64,000 bases of DNA from the NCBI GenBank assembly GCA_004296775.1, contig RHGE01000019.1, positions 26,314-90,313 of the forward strand. Reading direction: 5' to 3'. Shown one piece after another: positions 45,941 through 55,269 of this stretch (positions are counted from its first letter, which is position 1; every line of letters begins with the position of its first letter). The notes below the pieces were generated by a model. It worked only from the letters and a program-made list of their open reading frames with translations. It was not told the DNA's origin and ran no database searches. The position numbers and the translations under genes were made by a program. The stretch comes from Marinilabiliaceae bacterium JC017. Lineage in GTDB: Bacteria; Bacteroidota; Bacteroidia; Bacteroidales; Marinilabiliaceae.

Positions 45941-45979
45941 AAAAACCAGGCAGTGGTAATAATACCATTGCCTGGTTTT
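45941..45979. terminator. Bidirectional intrinsic terminator
   Basis: A stem of 16 bp with one G.T pair (AAAACCAGGCAGTGGT from 45942, ACCATTGCCTGGTTTT to 45978) carries A residues before and T residues after, so it can work on both strands. It separates the hypothetical plus-strand gene from the convergent amylase gene. Confidence 0.9.
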
Positions 45980-46052
45980 GTGTTGTGGTTCCATGCAAAG
46001 GTGTTATTTGAATGGAGCCACAATTGGGTATAATTATTGATAAACCTGGTAT

Positions 46053-47927
46053 TTACTTTTTAATTTCAACCAGTAAAAATGATCTTCCTCCTACCTGAAC
46101 AGTGTTGCCGTCAAGAGATATTTTTTCGCCGGTCAACACGTTGGTTCCCTGTGTGGCATTGCCCAATATTTCGGCCTTGTAGTTTTGCAGGTCAACAGCT
46201 TTTTCTTCCGTATTCTTATTCATGATCAGCATCACGATGGATGATTCATCGTATCTGAACAGGGTGTAGATGCCGGAAGTAAAGGCCGGGGCAAAATGTT
46301 TCAGTTGTCCGTGGTGAACCACTGTTGCATTTTTACGCCAGTTTAATAGTTGTTTCATGAAAGCCTGCGCTTCCTTTTGTTTAGCAGTTAAGCCCTCGCC
46401 GGTGAAGGCATTGACTGCATCGCCTTCCCATCCACCGGGAAAGTCGGAGCGGATTTCGCCATGTGAATCGGAATTAGGGTTAGTCATTAATACCTCTGTG
46501 CCGTAATATATCTGGGGAATACCGCGGGTAACCGCCAGGTAAGCCATGCCCATTTTATACATGTCAAAGTCTTCATTGATTTGTGTATAGAATCGACTCA
46601 TGTCGTGGTTGTCGGGGAAGATGACCAACTGAGTAGGATTAGCATACACAAAATCATTGGCCAACGTGCTGTACAGTTTAATCAATCCGTGTCCCCACTC
46701 TTTATCGTTTTCGTTGAGGGCATCCACCAGGGCTTTCTGTAATGGGAAATCGAATACCCCAGGCATCCACGAGGTGTAACCATCGGGGTTTTGTTTTCCT
46801 TTTTGCCAGTAGGCAACAATGGTGGGATTCACCGACCACTCTTCACCCACGATGTTGAAATTAGGATATTCAGTCATCACCCGGCGGGTCCATTCGGCCA
46901 TGAAGTGCTTATCGGGATATGGATAGGTGTCCATGCGGATGCCGCCTAAATGGGCATATTCAACCCACCAGATGGAGTTATAAATCAGGTAGTCGGCCAA
47001 TAGTGGATTACGTTGGTTCAGGTCAGGCATGCTTTCCACGAACCATCCGTCGGCATGACGCTTTTTGTCGTAATCCGAAGCGTAGGGGTCCTGAATGCTT
47101 TCACGCAGGTGGGTAGTTGGCTGCCAGCCATCCTGGTAGTTGAGCCAGTCTTCGGTGGGCAGGTCATTTATCCACCAGTGTTCCGAACCGCAATGATTTA
47201 AAATCATGTCAATGATAAGCTTGATCCCTTTCTTCTTGGCCTCTTTGGCCAACCGGGCATAATCGTCGTTGGTGCCGTAACGTGCATCAATTTTGTAGAA
47301 ATCGGTGATGGCATATCCGTGATACGATGTGCGGGTCATGTTGTTTTCCATCACCGGGTTGAGCCAAAGGGCTGTGTATCCCATGTCTTCAATATAGTCG
47401 AGGTTGTTGATGATGCCGGCAAGGTCGCCTCCGTGACGTCCATGGGAATCCTGACGGTTGGCCTGCTCTTTCATGCCCGGCATATTGTCGTTACCTGTAT
47501 CGCCGTTGGCAAAACGGTCAGGGGTAATCAGGTACATTACATCTGAGGTGTTGTAACCTTCACGCATTGCCGATCCCTCTTCCCGTTCAAAAAGCTGGTA
47601 GGCGTAGGTTAAAACTGTTTTGTTTTTATGGGTAAACTTAATGTCAAAAGTGCCCGGTTTGACATCCTGATCCAAGGTCAGGTATAGAAACAGGTAGTTG
47701 GGTGATTTTACCTGAACGATGCGGTCGAGGGTTACCCCCGGGTAATCAATTGCCGGCCGGAGCTCTGAAATATTTTCACCATGTACCAATAGTTGCAGGT
47801 GGCTGTCTTTCATGCCGACCCACCAAAAGGCAGGTTCTACTCTTTCTAATTTGGTTTTTGCTCCTGCTAATGTTGAGCAAAGTAGTATAAAGGCTAAAAG
47901 CATTAGCCTGGTTCCAGTGTGTTTCAT
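46053..47927 (-). CDS. GH13 amylase/neopullulanase-like (SusA-like), exported
   Basis: The 624-residue enzyme hydrolyses alpha-1,4-glucan or cyclodextrin-type substrates in the periplasm. ATG 47927 starts a signal peptide (LMLLAFILLCSTLAGAK). An N-terminal beta domain (about 25-130) precedes the TIM barrel. Region I is DMILNHCGSEH. The nucleophile is Asp333 (GGIRMDTYP), the acid/base Glu362 (VGEEW) and the stabiliser Asp442 (PDNHD). All three catalytic carboxylates are present. A C-terminal beta domain follows. Length and N-domain fit cyclomaltodextrinase/neopullulanase. The nearby esterase and second GH13 gene suggest glucan use, but no SusC/SusD pair is visible. Confidence 0.9.
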   Translation of the reverse strand: MKHTGTRLMLLAFILLCSTLAGAKTKLERVEPAFWWVGMKDSHLQLLVHGENISELRPAIDYPGVTLDRIVQVKSPNYLFLYLTLDQDVKPGTFDIKFTHKNKTVLTYAYQLFEREEGSAMREGYNTSDVMYLITPDRFANGDTGNDNMPGMKEQANRQDSHGRHGGDLAGIINNLDYIEDMGYTALWLNPVMENNMTRTSYHGYAITDFYKIDARYGTNDDYARLAKEAKKKGIKLIIDMILNHCGSEHWWINDLPTEDWLNYQDGWQPTTHLRESIQDPYASDYDKKRHADGWFVESMPDLNQRNPLLADYLIYNSIWWVEYAHLGGIRMDTYPYPDKHFMAEWTRRVMTEYPNFNIVGEEWSVNPTIVAYWQKGKQNPDGYTSWMPGVFDFPLQKALVDALNENDKEWGHGLIKLYSTLANDFVYANPTQLVIFPDNHDMSRFYTQINEDFDMYKMGMAYLAVTRGIPQIYYGTEVLMTNPNSDSHGEIRSDFPGGWEGDAVNAFTGEGLTAKQKEAQAFMKQLLNWRKNATVVHHGQLKHFAPAFTSGIYTLFRYDESSIVMLIMNKNTEEKAVDLQNYKAEILGNATQGTNVLTGEKISLDGNTVQVGGRSFLLVEIKK

Positions 47928-48553
47928 GGGTATTTGATTTATCATTTGTGTTTATAATAGATCGTTAGATTTTAGATAATAGTCAGAGATGGCCGTTGTC
48001 CATATTGACGTCAAGCTAATAGCTTTACAAGCTTGTTAGATGATATATAGGTTTTTAGTTCTTCAGTAATATTTTATTAGGACGTTGTCCCAAACCCTAC
48101 TTCATTTTTGGTATTGCCCCAAAAACGAAGCAAAAAACGCTAGACAAATAAAAGCTTCTCCCCACCTCCTTGATGAATTTTTGCTGACCCACCAGGCCAG
48201 AATTCTCGCATTCATCTTCGTCGCGCCAACGCCGGCCCGCTTATTTTACCCCTCCTTATAATAATAACCTTGGGGTAATGCCGATAGATGATTAAAGGCC
48301 AATTAAAAGCGAAGCGCATTAAGTGGTCATTTTAATCACTAATCGGTATGACGGCCTTCCCGCTTCCCAACATCATGGCCTTTTTCGTATTTATTGAGTA
48401 AATGCGAACTTGTTATGTAATAGACATTAGGCTGATTAACATTACACTCATTTTTTGACTATTCGATTAATGCAAACTGTTTTTTAATTGCTATCAAAAA
48501 TTTAACGAACCGTTGTGTTTATTGATTCAATAAAAAAGAAGTGGATGCTGGTT
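47928..48553. other. Intergenic region with dispersed-repeat strings
   Basis: No gene is supportable. At 47950-47985 lies an inverted copy of the TAGATCGTTAGATTTTAGATAATAG string also seen at 53505-53535. At 48240-48350 a string containing CACTAATCGGTATGACGGCC is related in reverse complement to 63355-63465 (ATACCGATTAGTGATTAAG, and ATCTATCGGCAT). Confidence 0.5.
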
Positions 48554-49453
48554 TTATTTTTCTAACAGAAATTCCAACGGTATATGTAGCCGTTTCTTCC
48601 AGGCGTCTTCAGTATGGGCTTCTCCCTCAAATATTTTTGAAACGAAATTTTGTCCCGGTTTGTAACCGCGTTTCAGCATCATGGCATCCACCTTTTGTTG
48701 ATAAGGCTGGTACAATGAATCAAGGGTGGCGGTGCCATGGTCGAAGTAGATTTTGTGTGATTCAGGAGTTGGCAGGTTGTTCTTAACGTATTTCAGAACA
48801 CTGCCATTTATCGTTGGCCAGTGGGTGGACATACAGGCTGCACCGCCAAAAATGCCCGGGTATTCGCAAATGGCATAACAACTAATCAGGCCGCCCATGC
48901 TGGAACCCATAATGAATGTGTTCTTTTTGTCGGGGAGGGTGTTGTAGTGGGCATCAATAAAAGGTTTAAGTTCCCTGACGATGAACCGCAGGTAGTTATC
49001 GGCCAGTAATCCCTTTTCAAACATCTCCGGTTGTATGGAAATGTTTTCGGCTTTGAGGATTTTTTCCTGTTTCGATTTGGAAATATAGTTCCAGGCTCTT
49101 TGAGGAAAGTATTCGGCATGTCTTTTATTGTCATTGTTCCAGATGCCTACAACGATACAATCTTTTATCTTTCCATCTGCCATTAGTTGGGTTATTATTT
49201 CATCCACACCCCATTCTTGTTTGTTCCAGGTGGTGGACGCATCAAACAACATTTGTCCGTCGTGCATATAGAGCACCGCATATTTTTTATCCTGACTGTA
49301 TCCCGCCGGCAACCAAACATCCACATTACGCGCATCCACGAAATCGGATGCAAAATTTTCATGTCGAATGACTTCACCCGAGGCCACCTTGACCTGGCTG
49401 TGTGAAGCGGTAAATACGAAAAAAACGATTAGTAATAATGATATTATCTTCAT
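48554..49453 (-). CDS. Exported alpha/beta-hydrolase (esterase D-like)
   Basis: The 299-residue protein has a signal peptide (ISLLLIVFFVFTASHS). The putative esterase fold has YAVLYMHDGQMLFD, the nucleophile elbow FIMGSSMGGLIS (Ser within GSSMG), a likely Asp in KIYFDHGTATLD and a C-terminal His in FEGEAHTEDAW. This is the PF00756-type pattern shared with enterochelin esterases and feruloyl or acetyl esterases. It lies between two amylase genes on the same strand, so it may deacylate a glycan-derived substrate. The exact substrate is unknown. Confidence 0.85.
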   Translation of the reverse strand: MKIISLLLIVFFVFTASHSQVKVASGEVIRHENFASDFVDARNVDVWLPAGYSQDKKYAVLYMHDGQMLFDASTTWNKQEWGVDEIITQLMADGKIKDCIVVGIWNNDNKRHAEYFPQRAWNYISKSKQEKILKAENISIQPEMFEKGLLADNYLRFIVRELKPFIDAHYNTLPDKKNTFIMGSSMGGLISCYAICEYPGIFGGAACMSTHWPTINGSVLKYVKNNLPTPESHKIYFDHGTATLDSLYQPYQQKVDAMMLKRGYKPGQNFVSKIFEGEAHTEDAWKKRLHIPLEFLLEK

Positions 49454-49604
49454 GGTATGAAATATTTAGTTCATGCAGAATTGATTTAAAGTGGTCAAGT
49501 TCAACTTGAAAAACCACAAAGTCAAATCAACTTAAAAGAGGTAGTAGTTGCAAATTATTGGGACGGATTACCGGTTTGGGGGTACTAATGACGGGGAGGA
49601 AGTA

Positions 49605-49835
49605 TAAAGGTAAAAGGATGAAGTTAAAAGGTTAAAGGTTAGGGCTGGTGTTTTTTGGTTCTGGGTTCTGGGTTTTATGTGGTTGTTGGTGTCGGGTTTT
49701 AAATTAGGATAATGGGTGAAGTTAAAAGGTTAAAGGTATAGGGTTGATGTTTTTGGGTTCTGGGTTTTTGTGGTTGTTTGTGTTGGGTTTTAAATAAAGG
49801 TAAAAGGTGAAAGTGAAAAGGTAAAAGGTTAATGG
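49605..49835 (+). repeat. Degenerate ~95-bp repeat, three G/T-rich copies
   Basis: GAAGTTAAAAGGTTAAAGG occurs near 49619 and 49718, with a weaker third copy near 49810. Each is followed by GGTTCTGGGTTCTGGG-like and GTGTTGGGTTTTAAA strings. The strong strand bias and drift suggest slippage-derived DNA. The remainder of 49454-50012 shows only the promoter box listed separately. Confidence 0.6.
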
Positions 49836-49968
49836 TTCTGGTTTTTCGGAGAAAATAGAAGAATTGCCTTGTGTTCGGCATCAAAACACCATGCGGTTTG
49901 TCCCGGGGTAGCTTGTGTCAGTCAGTGTGGAGCTGTCTTTCATCCCTGAAATAAATGGGTATCCTTCA

Positions 49969-49976
49969 TAAATTTG
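49969..49976 (+). promoter_or_regulatory. Candidate -7 box of the lytS/lytTR-like operon
   Basis: TAAATTTG matches TAnnTTTG, 37 bp before the kinase ATG at 50013. No -33 box is obvious. Confidence 0.45.
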
Positions 49977-50012
49977 TAATTTGGCAGCAATTATTTCAGC
50001 AGTTCAACAATT

Positions 50013-51086
50013 ATGCAATTACTCGCTTCACAAAACGGCTTGGTGGCCAAAGTCATTAATAACCGTCTCTTTCAGCACCTGACCTATTGGGTGTTGTTTG
50101 TTATCTTTTTTGCTTTTGCCTGGGGAAGCTACGACAGCGATTATACAAAAACGGTATTGGTTGAGCTGATCAATCTCCCGTCTAAAATATTGCTGGTTTA
50201 TGGGGTGATCTATTTTCTCTATCCGGCCTATTTGTATAAGGGGAAGATATGGGAATTTATCTTCCTGTTTTTAAGCTTCCTGTTTCTGGCTTCTGTTATT
50301 CAACGTATCATCGATAATCAGATTATACTTGATAATTTCTTTCCTCATTGGCACAAAGAATCTACTTTTAATTTGTCGCAATTGGTGCGTAGTGCCGTTA
50401 ACCTGGGGGCAGTACTGGCCATTCCCATGACGGTGAAGCTGACCGAATACCTCTCCAAGGTGCAGCAGCGGGAACAGATGCTCGCTAAAGACAAGCTGGA
50501 GGCCGAACTGGTGTTCTTGAAAAACCAGGTGCAACCCCATTTCTTGTTCAATACCCTTAATAGTCTCTATTCGTTGATTCTGAAGAAATCGGATAAGTCG
50601 CTGGAGGTGGTCCTTAAATTATCGGATCTTTTGCGTTACATGTTGTACGAGACCAATGCGCCACAGGTCGATTTATATAAAGAGGTAGAGAGCATAAAAA
50701 GTTACCTGGAGCTGGAAAGGATACGTTATGGCAACCGGGTGGAGCTTAGTTTTAATACCTGGGGTGAGCTGGCCGGAAAGACCATTGCGCCTATGATCAT
50801 CCTGCCTTTTATTGAGAATAGTTTCAAACACAGTACCAAGGGATTTGATGGAAAGTCCTGGATTACCATTGAGTTGGGCGTCAAAGAAAATGAGCTGGTG
50901 TTGAAGATTGAGAACAGTGTACCTGAGGTGTTGCCGCAGGAAAGCAGAACAGCGGGAGGGATAGGGTTGCAAAATGTGCAGCGTCGCCTGGCCCTGTTAT
51001 ATCCGCAGGAGTATGATCTCAAAATTGCATCGACTGCGGATTCGTACCTTATTATATTGAAGTTAACGCTAAAAAATCGAGTGTAA
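50013..51086 (+). CDS. LytS/YehU-type sensor histidine kinase
   Basis: The 357-residue protein has four N-terminal membrane helices (LTYWVLFVIFFAFAW, KILLVYGVIYFLYP, FIFLFLSFLFLASVI, VNLGAVLAIPMTV), a linker coiled coil and a His_kinase domain with His176 in QVQPHFLFNTLNSL. HATPase follows with FIENSFKH (N box) and GGIGLQNVQRRL (G box). There is no periplasmic sensor of note; the membrane helices may be the sensor. The stop codon overlaps the start of the response regulator gene by one base, so the pair is translationally coupled. Confidence 0.92.
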   Translation: MQLLASQNGLVAKVINNRLFQHLTYWVLFVIFFAFAWGSYDSDYTKTVLVELINLPSKILLVYGVIYFLYPAYLYKGKIWEFIFLFLSFLFLASVIQRIIDNQIILDNFFPHWHKESTFNLSQLVRSAVNLGAVLAIPMTVKLTEYLSKVQQREQMLAKDKLEAELVFLKNQVQPHFLFNTLNSLYSLILKKSDKSLEVVLKLSDLLRYMLYETNAPQVDLYKEVESIKSYLELERIRYGNRVELSFNTWGELAGKTIAPMIILPFIENSFKHSTKGFDGKSWITIELGVKENELVLKIENSVPEVLPQESRTAGGIGLQNVQRRLALLYPQEYDLKIASTADSYLIILKLTLKNRV

Positions 51087-51811
51087 TGAAAGTCAGATGC
51101 CTGATAGTAGATGATGAAGATTTAGCCATTGATGTGATTGCAGAATACATCAGTCGCATTGATTACCTGGAACTGGTGGGTATCTGTAAAAGTGCGGTGG
51201 AAGCGCTCGCGGTGCTCAATCAGAAACAGGTCGATCTGCTGTTTCTCGACATCCAGATGCCGGGCCTGACAGGATTACAGCTGTTGCGTAATCTCTCCAA
51301 CCGTCCTGAAGTGATATTTACCACTGCCTACTCGGAATATGCCCTGGAAGGATTTGAGCTGGAGGCGCTGGATTACCTGATTAAGCCCATTCCCTTCGAC
51401 CGGTTTATTAAAGCGATCAACCGCTATTTTAAAATGCGGCAGCATCCGCTGGAAATACCCGAACAAACGGTAAAGGATACTTTTTTGGACTCTTTCATCT
51501 TTGTGAAGTCCGACAAGGTGATGGTGAAAGTGATCCTCAGTGAAATCAATCACATTGAGAGCCTGCGTAACTATGTTTCCATCTTCTTGAAGGATGGGAA
51601 GGAGGTCAAGACCTTAAATACCATCAGTAACATCGAGGAGAAACTGCCCGAGTCGCATTTTCTGCGTGTTCACCGCTCTTTCATTATTGCCATCGATAAA
51701 ATTGAGAGCTATACCTCCGGAAGCGTGAAAATTGCCGGGCAATACATTCCCATTGGGCGGAATTATAAAGACCAGGTGAAACAGGTCCTGGAGCAGCGAA
51801 GCATTGAATGA
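51086..51811 (+). CDS. LytTR-family response regulator
   Basis: This 241-residue regulator has a receiver domain at residues about 1-120 with acidic pocket DDED, phospho-acceptor Asp55 (FLDIQMPG), Thr in TTAYSEYAL and Lys in LIKPIPF. A LytTR DNA-binding domain follows at about 140-240 (IFVKSDKVMVKV, INHIESLRNYVSIFL, HFLRVHRSFIIAIDKI, IPIGRNYKDQV). It is the cognate partner of the overlapping kinase gene. Targets are not evident; the next genes downstream are far away across repeats. Confidence 0.94.
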   Translation: MKVRCLIVDDEDLAIDVIAEYISRIDYLELVGICKSAVEALAVLNQKQVDLLFLDIQMPGLTGLQLLRNLSNRPEVIFTTAYSEYALEGFELEALDYLIKPIPFDRFIKAINRYFKMRQHPLEIPEQTVKDTFLDSFIFVKSDKVMVKVILSEINHIESLRNYVSIFLKDGKEVKTLNTISNIEEKLPESHFLRVHRSFIIAIDKIESYTSGSVKIAGQYIPIGRNYKDQVKQVLEQRSIE

Positions 51812-51835
51812 TGCTTTTTTGTTACTAACAGGATT

Positions 51836-52172
51836 TTAGTTGAAGCCTTCCAAGTGATTGTGAATGGTATTTTGAAACACACGCGGACAAGAATGAGCGG
51901 CTGAGATTGTCCGCGCACTTTTACTAGAAGCAATCCAAGTGACTGTGAATAGTATTTTGAAACACTCGCGGACAAGAAAGAGCGGCTGAGATTGTCTGCG
52001 CACTTTTAATTGGACCATCCCGAATGATTGCGAATAGTATTTTGAAACACTCGCGGACAAGAATGAGTGGCTGAGATTGTCCGCGCACTTTTAGTTGGAT
52101 CATTCCGAATGATTGAGAATAGTATTTTGAAACACACGCGGATAAGAACGAGTCGCTGATATTGTTTGTGCA
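51836..52172 (-). repeat. 85-bp tandem repeat array, four copies, inverted relative to the 10-kb array
   Basis: TATTTTGAAAC recurs at 51868, 51953, 52038 and 52123, exactly 85 bp apart. The reverse complement of these units matches the units at 10003-10430 (shared core AATACTATTTTGAAA and the GATTAGAACGAGTC-like end). It starts 25 bp after the LytTR gene. The copies differ from each other by scattered substitutions, not length changes. Confidence 0.92.
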
Positions 52173-52194
52173 CTTGATTTGCATTCGATACTTA

Positions 52195-52500
52195 GGCAGT
52201 AGTTTTTACCAACATGTTGTTCGAATTGGAAGGAAATATATAGAGAGGTTAGAGGTCAGAAGTTAGAGGGGAAACAGATGGAAAACAGATGGAAACACTT
52301 AGAGATAAATAGAAATACATTGACAGATAGAAACAGACAGCTCTTATCTATGTCAATCTCGAACAATAATCAGCTAAAGGCAACATCCCTCGAAGAGGCT
52401 TTTTTCAGGATTCTCCTTAAAAAACATAGGTGTCTTACCTGGGATATTCGTGTATTTTTTGGCAAAAGATTACTTTTTATCTCTGTTACCCACATCTCAA
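52195..52500 (+). repeat. Composite intergenic repeat, third copy
   Basis: It contains ACCAACATGTTGTTCGAATTGG, GGAAACACTTAGAGATA, CCTCGAAGAGGCTTTTTTCAGG with its hairpin, and a GTGTATTTTTTGGCAAAAGATTAC tract, in the order seen at 13851-14222. A CTCTGCGTCTCAG-type middle is missing here. No gene is supported. Confidence 0.75.
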
Positions 52501-52537
52501 TACTTTTAATAAGAATTGACTTATAAAATAACCTTTC

Positions 52538-53250
52538 CAATACGTGTTTAACGCCTATAAGGCTTGCTTTGCAAGCTTTTTGTCAACCGCGAATTTATCG
52601 AATTTTACGAATTGCTTTTCGATGAAAAGCTCATAAAACCACGCAGTGGTTTAAAATTCGTTTAATTCGTATAATTCGCGGTTAAAACAATAGCAAATGT
52701 AATTTGCTCATAATTAATTAGAGTTTCCCTGGTGCTTTTGCATTCACTTAAAATTTAGTGTTTGATGGCATAGGATATTCCAGTTAGAGTCTTGTCAGTA
52801 GTGTTTGTGTATTTTTTGACAAGCAGTAAATCATCTTGATACTTTTTACTTTTCTTGTTTGTCCAGGTTATGTACTGACATTTACCAAACGTGTTTAACG
52901 CCTATAAAGCTTGCTTTGTAAGCATTTTGTCAACCGCGAATTTATCGAATTTTACGAATTGCTTTTCGATGAAAAGCTCATAAAACCACGCAGTGGTTAA
53001 AATTCGCTTAATTCGTATAATTCGCGGTTAAAATAATAGCAAATGTAATTTGCTCATAATTAATTAGAGTTTCCCTGGTGCTTTTGCATTCACTTAAAAT
53101 TTAGTGTTTAATGGCATAGGATATTCCAGTTAGAGTCTTGTTAGTAATGTTTGTGTATTTTTTGGCAGAATATTTTTGGCAAGCAGTAAATCATCTTGAT
53201 ACTCTGTACTTGATACTTTTTACTTTTCAGCCTTGTCCAGGTTAGGAATA
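52538..53250 (+). repeat. 347-bp direct duplication containing long inverted repeats and histidine-kinase-tail fragments
   Basis: Two copies start at 52542 and 52889 (ACGTGTTTAACGCC), 347 bp apart, and are nearly identical. Each contains a roughly 110-bp imperfect palindrome that begins CAACCGCGAATTTATCGAA and ends ATAATTCGCGGTTAA. Nested inside are the hairpins GCTTTTCGATGAAAAGC and AACCACGCAGTGGTT. Each copy ends with a GTTTGTGTATTTTTT tract and CTTGATACT ... TTGTCCAGGTTA, the reverse complement of the kinase C-terminal coding end. The 53260-53535 remainder holds the dispersed TCTATTATCTAAA strings and a hairpin. Confidence 0.85.
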
Positions 53251-53316
53251 TATAGGCCTAAAGTCTATTATCTAAATTCTATCGATCTATTAGATTGGTT
53301 TGAAAGATAAAAATGA

Positions 53317-53376
53317 ATTCCCCGCCAGTCCGAATGAAGCAACCTGGGTGCTCCATAGTTGGACATGGCGAGGAAT
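53317..53376. other. Imperfect hairpin of unknown role
   Basis: ATTCCCCGCCAGTCC (53317-53331) pairs imperfectly with GGACATGGCGAGGAAT (53361-53376), enclosing about 29 bp that include AACCTGGGTGCTCC. It lies 165 bp beyond the stop of the minus-strand GH13 gene. I recognise no RNA family. Confidence 0.45.
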
Positions 53377-53540
53377 TGGTATTTCTGGCGGGTGTGTATT
53401 TCAATAGTTCGTTAAACTTTTGTAAGTAATTGAAAAACAACTTCAATTTATCTAATAGACGAAATTGTTAATGGTCTGAAAATGGGAGTAATGTGAATCA
53501 GTCTAAAGTCTATTATCTAAAATCTAACGATCTATTGTAT

Positions 53541-55253
53541 TTATTTTACTTCTTCAATCAGGATCAGGTTGTTGTTGGCCGTAAACTCAACAGTACCGTT
53601 ATCCACCAGCGCCACTTCACCATTACAGGCATTTCTTACTTTAGTGCCATCTTCAAAAGCACCTTTCACATGAATCTTCATGGCTCCGGTGTCCCCTAAA
53701 CGGATTATTATCTTGTCGCCTTCCATGGAACGTAAGAAGGTCTGATTGGCCAATTTGACTTGTTTTCCTTTACTGACAGCTGGATGGCGGCGACGGAATT
53801 GTCCCAACATTTGCCAGTGTTTCAGGATGTGGGGGTTAGTCCCCCATTTATAATCGGAACGATAGCCCTGGATCGGATCCGAGGTGTATTGTCCGTCACT
53901 GACCCTGCGTCCTGCTTCATCACCATAAAAGATTTGAACAGCACCGGGAGCCAGCAATAGGGTGGTTCCCACGTTAATCATGTTATCCGGATCGGTATCC
54001 CGCTTGTAGGTGTTGTTTGCAAAGCTCAGGGTATTCCAGTTGTTGTTGCTGTTCAGTGAATCGGCATAGTTTTGCCATATCGCACCAATGGTTGCCAGAT
54101 TGCCATCCTTGGGAAAGGTGAAGTTTACGATGGAGTTAAATCCGGCAGCTGCACATGTCGGGCGGTATTCATAGCCAGAATCCCAGATGTCACCGGTCAT
54201 CCAGAAATCTTGGTTCCAGTCAGCCCCTGGTTTGTCCGGATTTGCGGTGCGCCACTCCTTCAGAGCTTTGTTACAGGCCTCATTCAGTTGTTTCCAGCGG
54301 AACATGTCCACATTTTCCACCACATCGCAACGGAAACCATCCAGGCCAAATTCACGCACCCAGGCCACTTGCCATTGCATGATGTAATCGGCTGGTGCCA
54401 GCTTCAGGTCCTTGCGTAGGGGCAGGGTGGAAGGGTTTACCCATGCTTGATCGTCAGCTGTTTCACGGGCCCATTTTTTCTTTAGGAAAACCGGAATATT
54501 AACCGGAGTGGTTGATTCTGTTCTGAAATCAGGCAAACCGGCGATGCTTTCGGTTAAAAGGTCTTTATCAACTTCATCGGCTGTGCGGGTCCAGGAGGCA
54601 TCCCACCAGTTATTCCATTGAGCATCGTTGGCCGGGCTAAACAGGTTCTTGTATTCCCACCCCGCAATGTGTTCCCTTGTCTCGACCTCAGTCATGGTTA
54701 CTCCGCCAAAATCGAATTGCACCGCATCCAGCAGGGTGGCATACCCCGGGTGGTTCAATCCGGCATCCATTATCACCTTAATGCCTTTCGCATGGGCCAG
54801 GTCCACAAATGTGCGGAACTCCTTAATGGTGCCGAAATTCCTGTCCATCGACGTCAGGTCCATGGGGTAATAGCCATGATAGGCATAATGCGGGAAGTCG
54901 TTTTTGCTGCCACCGCCTACCCAGCCATGAATTTGCTCATAGACACCGGTTACCCAGATCGCTTCCACACCCAGATCGCTGAAGAAACCCTCTTTCAGCT
55001 TTTGGGTGACACCGGCGATATCTCCTCCGTGAAAAGTTGCGGCATTCAGTTTTTCAGAGCCGTAATCGTATTTTCGGTTATAGTTGTGGTCGTTGTCGGG
55101 ATTGCCATTTAAGAAACGGTCCACAAACAGGAAATAGACGGTAGAGATGTCATTGGATGTTTGTTGGTCTGTATTGTTTTGCTGTTTCCCGGATTGACAA
55201 CCAACCAAAGTTAACAGGCACATTACCGTTATGAGTAATAGTTGTTTTTTCAT
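53541..55253 (-). CDS. GH13 amylase-like lipoprotein with altered catalytic residues
   Basis: The 570-residue protein has a lipoprotein signal (LLITVMCLLTLVGCQ) and a GH13 TIM barrel with region I MDAGLNHPG and a conserved nucleophile Asp310 in GFRCDVVE. The acid/base position reads TGDIWDSG, with Asp355 in place of the usual Glu. The region IV motif, normally NHD, reads FANNTYKR (Asn413-Asn414-Thr415), so the stabilising Asp and its His are missing. Family knowledge says all three carboxylates are needed for normal hydrolysis. It may be a glucan-binding pseudoenzyme, or the alignment may be shifted there. The frame is otherwise intact and full length. Confidence 0.85.
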   Translation of the reverse strand: MKKQLLLITVMCLLTLVGCQSGKQQNNTDQQTSNDISTVYFLFVDRFLNGNPDNDHNYNRKYDYGSEKLNAATFHGGDIAGVTQKLKEGFFSDLGVEAIWVTGVYEQIHGWVGGGSKNDFPHYAYHGYYPMDLTSMDRNFGTIKEFRTFVDLAHAKGIKVIMDAGLNHPGYATLLDAVQFDFGGVTMTEVETREHIAGWEYKNLFSPANDAQWNNWWDASWTRTADEVDKDLLTESIAGLPDFRTESTTPVNIPVFLKKKWARETADDQAWVNPSTLPLRKDLKLAPADYIMQWQVAWVREFGLDGFRCDVVENVDMFRWKQLNEACNKALKEWRTANPDKPGADWNQDFWMTGDIWDSGYEYRPTCAAAGFNSIVNFTFPKDGNLATIGAIWQNYADSLNSNNNWNTLSFANNTYKRDTDPDNMINVGTTLLLAPGAVQIFYGDEAGRRVSDGQYTSDPIQGYRSDYKWGTNPHILKHWQMLGQFRRRHPAVSKGKQVKLANQTFLRSMEGDKIIIRLGDTGAMKIHVKGAFEDGTKVRNACNGEVALVDNGTVEFTANNNLILIEEVK

Positions 55254-55269
55254 GTGTTTTAATTTATAG

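Noticed and set aside
51763..52184. Three overlapping minus-strand frames with a shared CPRVFQNTIH-type peptide
   Set aside because: They are translations of the 85-bp repeat in different phases and change frame from unit to unit.
53317..53376. Possible cobalamin or other known riboswitch
   Set aside because: The B12-box and other conserved riboswitch cores are absent, and it lies downstream, not upstream, of the nearest gene.
54618..55112. 164-codon frame opposite the degenerate GH13 gene
   Set aside because: It is antisense to a clear GH13 domain with signal peptide, and its peptide has no recognisable features.
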